A DNA stretch of 8,889 nt from Fervidobacterium sp. Lineage in GTDB: Bacteria > Thermotogota > Thermotogae > Thermotogales > Fervidobacteriaceae. The stretch spans positions 1 through 8,889 of the forward strand of contig DPIB01000081.1 of assembly GCA_003522805.1 (NCBI GenBank), given 5' to 3'. Position 1 is the stretch's first letter. Each line of letters starts with the position of its first letter. A program made the position numbers and the translations under genes. Below the pieces are notes generated by a model that did no database searches, had not been told where the DNA came from, and saw only the letters and a list, made by a program, of their open reading frames with translations. Shown here one piece after another: positions 1-5,139 of the stretch.

Positions 1-887
1 GTGGTATATCTCGGACTTCTCTTTTCGAGCTCATTCATCTCTTTTTTGAAAAGTCCTTCCATCACAGAATAAACCTCTCTCAAGGCATTTTCCTTGTCTC
101 TTGTTTCCACGTACTTCACGCCAAACAATGTTAAATAACCTGCTATGCCATCTATCTTTTCAACAATCTCAGAGATCTCAAAATCTACCTCTTCCCCTAT
201 TTCTTGAAAGCCTGTTTGCAAAAATTCCACAGATTGCTCGAAATTGAATGGCTTGATAAGCATCTGTTGGATAGCCCTTCCATACAGGGGTGAATTGTAA
301 TCCTCAAGCTTTAGAAAATCGTAGAGTACCCCTACTTCAGAACCAGTTATTATCACCCGCACATTAGCCAAGTAATCGTAAACGTATGACAGAAAGGCAA
401 GAAGGTCGTTCCCACCCCTTGAGCCGTAGAACCTGAAATATTGAGCTTCATCAAAACACACAACGAAGAACGTTCCTTCAGACTCGGCCAGTTCGTTGAA
501 TCTTTCAAATACATCTGATAGAACTACTTCTTTTGGATTCACTTCAACAGCGTTTCCAAATACATTTATACCTTTAATCCTTTTGAGAAAGTCCTTAATC
601 TTCTCAACATTTGAGATTTTTGAAAATCCTGTGCCCAGCTCTTTTACAAGGTCCGAATGGGTTATGTTACCAGATGAACGTTGATACACCTTCCTCCCGT
701 CTATTGTGAGATGAATGAAATTCCTTTCGTTTAAGAAAACACTTATTAGAGATGATTTCCCAACTCTTCTTAGTCCGGTTACCAGAACAAATGGATATGT
801 TTCCAAGGATTGTCTCAGAGCGGAAAGCTCTTGAACCCTATCAAACAAGTCGTCTCTTTTAACCTTTGGAGTAAGTGAAAAGAGCAT
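1..887 (-). CDS. Archaeal-ATPase-family P-loop ATPase, N-terminal part (runs off left edge)
   Basis: Reading from ATG at 887 to the window edge gives 295 uninterrupted residues and no stop, so the C-terminus lies outside. The Walker A motif is GLRRVGKSS (residues 38-46). Walker B is FVVCFDEAQ (141-149, acidic pair D146/E147), and a sensor-like TGSE follows at 181-184. The segment SPLYGRA (about 199-205) followed by KPFNFEQSVEFL is typical of the PF01637 archaeal ATPase family of STAND/AAA-like NTPases. Family members usually end in a winged-helix or DUF234-type domain, which would lie to the left. The start is fixed by AGGAGGTGG at 901-893, five bases before the ATG. The gene appears monocistronic at its 5' end. 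The cellular role of these ATPases is poorly known, and they are often scattered, variable genes in thermophiles (family knowledge). Family call is firm; function is unknown. Confidence 0.9.
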   Translation of the reverse strand, partial: MLFSLTPKVKRDDLFDRVQELSALRQSLETYPFVLVTGLRRVGKSSLISVFLNERNFIHLTIDGRKVYQRSSGNITHSDLVKELGTGFSKISNVEKIKDFLKRIKGINVFGNAVEVNPKEVVLSDVFERFNELAESEGTFFVVCFDEAQYFRFYGSRGGNDLLAFLSYVYDYLANVRVIITGSEVGVLYDFLKLEDYNSPLYGRAIQQMLIKPFNFEQSVEFLQTGFQEIGEEVDFEISEIVEKIDGIAGYLTLFGVKYVETRDKENALREVYSVMEGLFKKEMNELEKRSPRYT

Positions 888-931
888 TCTTGCCACCTCC
901 TGTTTTCTATTTCTAGTCTGTTATGTATAAC

Positions 932-937
932 ATTATA
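932..937 (-). promoter_or_regulatory. -10 box of the ATPase gene promoter
   Basis: The minus strand reads TATAAT at 937-932, about 45 bases before the ATPase ATG. At 17-base spacing the -35 position (960-955) reads GTCACT, a poor match to TTGACA, and it falls inside the GC-rich inverted repeats. A perfect 5+2+5 inverted repeat (GTTAT gt ATAAC, 920-931) covers the expected transcription start. A perfect -10, an absent -35 and flanking dyads suggest a promoter controlled by a DNA-binding protein. Only the hexamer and the repeats are seen; their use is inferred. Confidence 0.55.
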
Positions 938-978
938 TCACCTCCGGGGGCGGAAGTGACTTCCGGGGGCGGAAGTTA
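938..978. repeat. Two overlapping GC-rich inverted repeats, tandem with 19-base period
   Basis: A 19-base unit occurs twice head to tail (942-960 and 961-979) with two differences; the shared core is TCCGGGGGCGGAAGT. Each copy is also the centre of a dyad of 9-base arms around GGGG. The first dyad spans 938-959 (arms TCACCTCCG and CGGAAGTGA, one mismatch). The second spans 957-978 (arms TGACTTCCG and CGGAAGTTA, one mismatch). The block is strikingly GC-rich in AT-rich surroundings and abuts the ATPase -10 box. It looks like paired operator or activator sites for a dimeric protein, but I do not recognise the motif. It could instead be a mobile-repeat remnant. Confidence 0.75.
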
Positions 979-979
979 C

Positions 980-1090
980 TATGAAATTGGTACGATATAT
1001 ATATAATTCTAAGATATCACACGTCTCAATTGAGAAGAATATTCGTGAAACGTTGTTTTCTCTGAATATGTTCGAAATACGTACTATTTA
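980..1090. other. AT-rich intergenic stretch with short palindromes
   Basis: This is the middle of the 354-base gap between the ATPase and CDF genes. I see no convincing coding frame. It holds a run of alternating AT (about 995-1004) ending in a plus-strand TATAAT at 1002-1007 that lacks a good -35. There is a perfect 12-base palindrome TCTCAATTGAGA (1024-1035) and GAATATTC (1037-1044). Such palindromes could be regulator sites, but they are short enough to occur by chance. Confidence 0.4.
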
Positions 1091-1093
1091 TTG

Positions 1094-1121
1094 TTGACAA
1101 CAAAGTGCGTGATTATATAAT
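1094..1121 (+). promoter_or_regulatory. Near-consensus sigma70-type promoter of the CDF gene, with -35 palindrome
   Basis: TTGACA (1094-1099) and TATAAT (1116-1121) are both perfect and separated by 16 bases. Transcription should start near 1128, leaving an mRNA leader of about 114 bases. The -35 box sits inside a perfect odd-centred palindrome, TTGTTG-A-CAACAA (1091-1103). Bound by a repressor, this would block RNA polymerase. Metal-sensor control is plausible for an exporter, but no regulator gene is adjacent. The leader has only weak pairing potential (GTTGTA 1137-1142 with TACAAC 1170-1175) and matches no riboswitch I recognise. Confidence 0.8.
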
Positions 1122-1241
1122 AGACTTGTCAATGTAGTTGTACGGTGTACTGTGTAAAGTGAACAGTTCTACAACGAGTTTACCATTTTATCCAGTACTG
1201 ATTATTTGAAACCGAGTTGAAGGTCGAGGTGGAGATGGATA

Positions 1242-2210
1242 ATGCACGACAGGAATAGAAATCGAGAAGAAAATGTAAGCGTACATCAGCACCATGATCA
1301 TCATGGACACTCTCATGATCACAGTCCGCTAATCGATTCTGAAATAAGTGGTGTTAGACTATTCTACGTTGTACTGCTGAATTTCGGCATCACAGCTGCC
1401 GAATTGATTGGCGGAATAATCGCAGGTAGTCTGTCTTTGATCTCAGATTCGCTTCATAATTTTAGTGATGCGATGTCGATCGTTGTAACTTATTTTGCCC
1501 ACAGGATATCTTTGAGAAGACCATCCGAGAAGAAAACCTTCGGATATAAGCGTTCAACAATTCTTGCAGCGTTTCTAAATTCGCTTACTTTGTTGGTTAT
1601 AGGAGGGTTTCTCATAAAAGAGGCGGTCGAGAGATTTGCGAATCCAGTGATAGTTGAGAGCACAACGGTCATATGGGTCGGATCTATCGGCTTGATTGCC
1701 AATCTGTTAAGCATGTACCTACTAAGAAAATGGTCGGGGAAGGATATGAACATCAGGTCTGCGTATTTGCATATGCTCACAGATGCACTTTCTTCTGTGG
1801 TGGTGATATTAGGTGCGATAGTGATGAGGTTTTCTAATTTGAATTGGCTTGATCCGTTGCTAACAATCCTTATAGCGGCGTATGTGATAGAAGAAGGTTT
1901 TCAGATACTAAGCAAATCGATAAACATTCTCATGCAGTCTGTACCGGAGGTAACTGATATAAACACAATCGTTGAAGAATTGAAGAAAATTGAAGAAATA
2001 CAAGACATACACCATGTTCATGTGTGGAGCTTAGACGAAAAAACGGTATTTTTTGAGGGGCATATAAATCTTAAACAGGATCTCCCCATAAGCAAAGCAA
2101 TGGCTGTAGAAGAAAACGTTAAGAGTCTGCTAGAAAATTTTGGCATCTCCCATGTGACAATCCAATTTGAATACAATGGTTGCCCTGATTGTGGTGTGAT
2201 AAAAGAATAG
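1242..2210 (+). CDS. CDF-family cation (zinc-type) efflux transporter
   Basis: The 322-residue protein has the full CDF (CzcD/ZitB-type) layout. A His-rich cytoplasmic tail has eight His between residues 15 and 27. Six predicted membrane segments span about 38-230, and a C-terminal cytoplasmic metal-binding domain spans about 235-320. The transport-site pairs are H72/D76 (HNFSD) in the second segment and H177/D181 (HMLTD) in the fifth, the HD-HD pattern usually linked to zinc. The C-terminal domain carries HHVHVWSL (257-264), H274, H304 and a late CPDC pair (C314/C317). CDF proteins export divalent cations from the cytoplasm by proton antiport as homodimers (family knowledge). The start is ATG 1242, nine bases after GAGGTGG (1226-1232); ATG 1235 is out of frame and stops after seven codons. 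The gene is probably monocistronic, because its downstream neighbour converges on it. Zinc is the best substrate guess; other divalent metals are not excluded. Confidence 0.95.
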   Translation: MHDRNRNREENVSVHQHHDHHGHSHDHSPLIDSEISGVRLFYVVLLNFGITAAELIGGIIAGSLSLISDSLHNFSDAMSIVVTYFAHRISLRRPSEKKTFGYKRSTILAAFLNSLTLLVIGGFLIKEAVERFANPVIVESTTVIWVGSIGLIANLLSMYLLRKWSGKDMNIRSAYLHMLTDALSSVVVILGAIVMRFSNLNWLDPLLTILIAAYVIEEGFQILSKSINILMQSVPEVTDINTIVEELKKIEEIQDIHHVHVWSLDEKTVFFEGHINLKQDLPISKAMAVEENVKSLLENFGISHVTIQFEYNGCPDCGVIKE

Positions 2211-2240
2211 AATTGATGAGAGCTATCGATAAATAGGTTA

Positions 2241-2801
2241 CTATTCGATGATGCCGGCGATACACGTTGTTGTTTTTCTAGGGATCATGATACCAGAGTC
2301 GAGTACCGTTATTTCATCCTCTATTCCGAGCAACCTAATATATTCTCTGTTGACTAGTATATCTAAATCCCCATAGCCAGGAGAGAATCTCATCGTAAGC
2401 TTTGCATTGTTTTCCCTTTTGAATATCTCTTCAAAAGTATCGTTAAGCCTCTCAAGTGATTCTGATGCCCATGAATCGAGTAGAAAACCTAGATAGACCG
2501 ATATTTGACTGAGTTCTTCTATTTGCTGGTCTATCTTTTTTCCAAGTGTTGCTACGAAAACAAGGAATTCCCTATATACCTTGAATTTTGAAGGAACACA
2601 TTGATCAGATAACTCTGCTCTTTCAAATACCTTCCAAAAAACCTTTGGTTCTGCATTTTCAAGACCCATTAGGTAAATTCTATTCACGTCTTTCATGATG
2701 TTCTCATCGTTTATTACTTCAGAGTACCTCACGCCTGCCCTTGCTAAGAAGATCTTCTTTGACGGCATGAAATCGGGTTTCCTTGGAATAAAAACATTCA
2801 A
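2241..2801 (-). CDS. Stand-alone cobalamin-dependent methionine synthase activation-domain protein
   Basis: The 186-residue protein resembles the AdoMet-binding activation domain of MetH (PF02965) as an independent polypeptide, the arrangement known in Thermotoga (TM0269 type). The key segment is RFSPGYGDLDI (138-148). Its R138 and G142-Y143 correspond to the family R-x-x-x-G-Y motif that contacts AdoMet. The C-terminal MIPRKTTTC (172-180) resembles the family's M-x-P-x-x-S stretch. The domain supports reductive remethylation of cobalamin that has been oxidised to the inactive cob(II)alamin form. The start is TTG at 2801, six bases after GGTGGTGAT (2816-2808). No ATG lies in frame until residue 12, which has no ribosome-binding site. 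No metH core gene is in the window, so the partner must be elsewhere. It could instead serve another corrinoid enzyme. The family call rests on motif recall, not alignment. Confidence 0.75.
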   Translation of the reverse strand: MNVFIPRKPDFMPSKKIFLARAGVRYSEVINDENIMKDVNRIYLMGLENAEPKVFWKVFERAELSDQCVPSKFKVYREFLVFVATLGKKIDQQIEELSQISVYLGFLLDSWASESLERLNDTFEEIFKRENNAKLTMRFSPGYGDLDILVNREYIRLLGIEDEITVLDSGIMIPRKTTTCIAGIIE

Positions 2802-2833
2802 TGAATCATCACCACCCGGTTATCCATATATTC

Positions 2834-2851
2834 ATGCTATAATTTTAGCAT
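2834..2851. promoter_or_regulatory. Divergent promoter region built on an inverted repeat
   Basis: ATGCTA (2834-2839) and TAGCAT (2846-2851) form a perfect 6-base inverted repeat around six bases. The plus strand contains TATAAT (2838-2843), placed to transcribe the Cys-cluster gene with a leader of about 50 bases to ATG 2902. The minus strand contains TAAAAT (2847-2842), placed for the MetH-activation gene. Neither has a strong -35 at 17 bases. The overlapping opposed -10 boxes would make the two promoters mutually exclusive, and the dyad could be an operator. Confidence 0.5.
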
Positions 2852-2901
2852 AGAATATTAATTGCATCGAGTATCTAATGATATTCATTGGGGGTAACAA
2901 G

Positions 2902-3372
2902 ATGGATCAACAAAAAAACGGTGTGGAAGACCTAAGCATATGTAGTACTTGCAAAGGAAAGTGCTGTAAATCATATCCTGGTCCAGCAACACCGAAAGAT
3001 TTCGGTGCACCAGACGCAGAACGCATGTACATGAAGTTGTACGACGCTTTGAGCTCAGGTAGATGGACAATTGACTGGATAAATCAAGAAGAAGGACGAT
3101 ACTTTATAAGGCCGGCAACAAAAGGTTTTGAATCAAGCATTTTCGACCACAGATACGCGGGAGAATGCACTTTCTTAACATCGAATGGTTGTGAACTTCC
3201 TTTTAGAAAAAGGACCGAAAGTTGTCGTATGCTTGTGCCTAAACTCGGTGAAAAGTGCGATTCACAGGGCTATACAAGAGCTTACGTAGCAAAAACGTGG
3301 CAACCGTATGTTAATGTGCTTATACAGGCTGCCACGGATGTTGAGAAGATCGATATGCAACTCAATTTTTAG
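2902..3372 (+). CDS. YkgJ-like CxxCxxxCC cysteine-cluster protein
   Basis: The protein has 156 residues with eight cysteines. The N-terminal cluster is C14-x2-C17-x3-C21-C22. A second set, C89, C97, C108 and C119, lies in a CTFLTSNGCELPFRKRTESC block. This is the layout of the YkgJ/PF03692 family, thought to bind zinc or iron; no reaction is established for the family. The protein looks soluble, with no signal peptide or membrane segment. ATG 2902 is preferred because a GGGGGT stretch (2890-2895) lies six bases upstream. The earlier in-frame ATG at 2878 would add eight residues but has no ribosome-binding site. The gene is divergent from the MetH-activation gene and converges on nadE, ending 15 bases before the nadE stop, so it is probably monocistronic. 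Confidence 0.8.
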   Translation: MDQQKNGVEDLSICSTCKGKCCKSYPGPATPKDFGAPDAERMYMKLYDALSSGRWTIDWINQEEGRYFIRPATKGFESSIFDHRYAGECTFLTSNGCELPFRKRTESCRMLVPKLGEKCDSQGYTRAYVAKTWQPYVNVLIQAATDVEKIDMQLNF

Positions 3373-3391
3373 GAGTACTATGGAGTACTAT
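3372..3391. repeat. Perfect tandem duplication of GGAGTACTAT across two convergent stop codons
   Basis: The ten bases GGAGTACTAT occur twice in direct succession (3372-3381, 3382-3391). The repeat starts on the last base of the Cys-cluster gene's stop and covers the nadE stop (CTA at 3388-3390). Each unit contains the palindrome AGTACT. It looks like a small local duplication in the gap between convergent genes. There is no intrinsic-terminator hairpin with a T-run here for either gene. Confidence 0.85.
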
Positions 3392-5139
3392 TTCTGTCCC
3401 CATTCTTTGAATGCGTTCGTTATCGGTAGTCGTCTATCCTTTCCGAACGCCCTTGGCGTTATTTTCGGACCAGGCGGTGTTTGTCTACGCTTGTATTCAT
3501 TAACATCAACCATCCAAGCTACCTTCCTCACTATTTCTCCATCAAACCCTTCAGCAATTATATCTTGGACGCTGTGATCCTCTTCCACGTACATGCGTAA
3601 TATCTCATCCAGTACGGGATAGGGCGGTAGTTTATCCTGATCTGTCTGATTCTCCCTTAGTTCTGCGCTTGGCACCTTTTCAAAAACCCTTCTTGGTATT
3701 ATCTCATTACCAGCCTTTTCATTAGCGTACTCGGCAAGTTCGTAGACAAGGGTCTTATAGACGTCCTTGATAACTGCATATCCGCCCGCTGTATCCCCGT
3801 AGAGTGTTGAATATCCGGTACTGCTCTCACTCTTGTTACCAGTTGTCAAAACAATCCAGCCAAACTTGTTGGACAAAGCCATCAATACAATACCACGTAT
3901 ACGTGCTTGTAGGTTTTCTTCTGTCGTATCGAATGGTAAGTCACCGAATACCGGTTTAAGTATTTCCAAGTATGTTTCGTATACCTTCAATATGGGAATC
4001 GTCAAGTACCTTATACCAAGATTATCTGCCAACAGCTTGGCATCTTCGACACTATGCTCCGATGAGAATGGTCCTGGCATAGAAACACCAATGACGTTTT
4101 CTTTTCCAAGTGCATCTACTGCAATACATGCAACAAGCGAACTGTCCATTCCCCCACTTAGGCCAATAACTGCAGTCTTCATGTTGTTTTTGAATATATA
4201 ATCTCTCGTATTCAGTACGAGTGCATGGTAAATTTCTGCGATTTTCGGTAACGTTGTTTCTATCCTTTGGCCAATCTTGGGCTTGTCTTCGTTACGTTTG
4301 AAATTCAGGTGAATCATTTCAAGTTCGATGGAATTTCCCTCACCAAGACCAAATTTGTCTTGTCTCCTCCTTGGATCTCTTAGCCTCGCCTTGTCTACAG
4401 CAACAAGATCTACATCAGCAACCAGAAAATCTTCTTCAAACTGTTTTGCTCTCGCAACTACTTCACCGTTTTCGTTGATAACTAAACTTGCACCATCAAA
4501 TACAAGTTCATCCTGACCTCCAACTGAATTGATATATGCAACAACAGCTAGATTGTCATTAGCCCTGACTGAAAGCATCCGTTCTCTCCATGCCAGTTTT
4601 TGAACGTAATATGGAGAAGACGAGAGATTGATTATAATCTGCGCATCTCCCACTAATGACTCTATTCTTGCAGGACCTCCTGGATACCATATATCTTCGC
4701 ATATCGTCACCCCAATTCTTACACCGTTCAGTGTAAACACAAGCGATTTGTTTCCACGCTGGAAATATCGCATCTCATCGAAAACACCATAATTTGGGAG
4801 ATAGTTCTTATGGTACTTTGCTTGGACTCTCCCGTCAAGGAGAACAGCTGCTGAATTATATATGTCACCCTCCTCATCCACAAAACCAACAACTGCCACT
4901 AATGTTTCGGGTATGTGTGATGCAATCTCGTTGAGTGCTGCAAGATTCTTCTTTATAAAATGGGGTTTGAACAATAAATCTTCAGGAGGATATCCAGTAA
5001 TAGTCAGTTCAGGGAAAACAAGTATGTCGGTTCCCATATCAACTGCTTTTTCTACCTGTCCAATTATTTTCATCTTGTTACCTTCAATATCTCCAACTGT
5101 TGTATTAATCTGTGCGAGCCCTAATCTGAGTTTACGCAT
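3388..5139 (-). CDS. nadE: Glutamine-dependent NAD+ synthetase
   Basis: The 583-residue two-domain enzyme catalyses the last step of NAD synthesis: nicotinate adenine dinucleotide is amidated using ATP and glutamine-derived ammonia. The N-terminal nitrilase-type glutaminase domain (about 1-270) shows the Glu-Lys-Cys triad as E44 (FPELTITGY), K111 (KYHKNYLPNYG) and C147 (VTICEDIWYPGG). The C-terminal synthetase domain (about 300-583) has the ATP-pyrophosphatase loop GLSGGMDSS (326-334) and the family segment TTGNKSESSTGYSTLYGD. Length is normal for the long, glutamine-using form, and all catalytic residues are present. The start is ATG 5139, seven bases after AAAGGGGG (5154-5147), which lies inside the 3' end of the upstream transporter gene. 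The two reading frames overlap by eight bases, so translation is probably coupled. It is the last gene of the likely operon. Confidence 0.97.
   Translation of the reverse strand: MRKLRLGLAQINTTVGDIEGNKMKIIGQVEKAVDMGTDILVFPELTITGYPPEDLLFKPHFIKKNLAALNEIASHIPETLVAVVGFVDEEGDIYNSAAVLLDGRVQAKYHKNYLPNYGVFDEMRYFQRGNKSLVFTLNGVRIGVTICEDIWYPGGPARIESLVGDAQIIINLSSSPYYVQKLAWRERMLSVRANDNLAVVAYINSVGGQDELVFDGASLVINENGEVVARAKQFEEDFLVADVDLVAVDKARLRDPRRRQDKFGLGEGNSIELEMIHLNFKRNEDKPKIGQRIETTLPKIAEIYHALVLNTRDYIFKNNMKTAVIGLSGGMDSSLVACIAVDALGKENVIGVSMPGPFSSEHSVEDAKLLADNLGIRYLTIPILKVYETYLEILKPVFGDLPFDTTEENLQARIRGIVLMALSNKFGWIVLTTGNKSESSTGYSTLYGDTAGGYAVIKDVYKTLVYELAEYANEKAGNEIIPRRVFEKVPSAELRENQTDQDKLPPYPVLDEILRMYVEEDHSVQDIIAEGFDGEIVRKVAWMVDVNEYKRRQTPPGPKITPRAFGKDRRLPITNAFKEWGQK

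Noticed and set aside
496..684. Open frames antisense to the ATPase, CDF, nadE, RND and SDR genes
   Set aside because: They lie wholly over strongly supported genes on the opposite strand, lack ribosome sites and show no recognisable domain.
938..979. Repeat pair as a CRISPR remnant
   Set aside because: The units are directly adjacent with no spacer, there are only two, and there are no cas genes nearby.
1002..1007. Plus-strand TATAAT as a second CDF promoter
   Set aside because: The -35 at 17 bases is CTATGA, and a near-perfect promoter lies 92 bases downstream. AT-rich sequence gives such hexamers by chance.
1235..1258. Seven-codon leader frame (ATG 1235) overlapping the CDF start
   Set aside because: It begins only two bases after the ribosome site, too close for initiation, and overlaps the true start out of frame.
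2225..2249. Hairpin ATCG..AATAG-gtta-CTATT-CGAT between convergent genes as a terminator
   Set aside because: The stem is AT-rich with a three-base bulge and has no T-run on either strand.
2798..2809. Four-codon frame ATG ATT CAT TGA overlapping the TTG start of the activation-domain gene (minus strand)
   Set aside because: Its ATG abuts the ribosome site itself, and so short a frame is expected by chance.
2878..2901. ATG 2878 as start of the Cys-cluster gene
   Set aside because: There is no ribosome-binding site before it, while GGGGGT lies at correct distance from ATG 2902.
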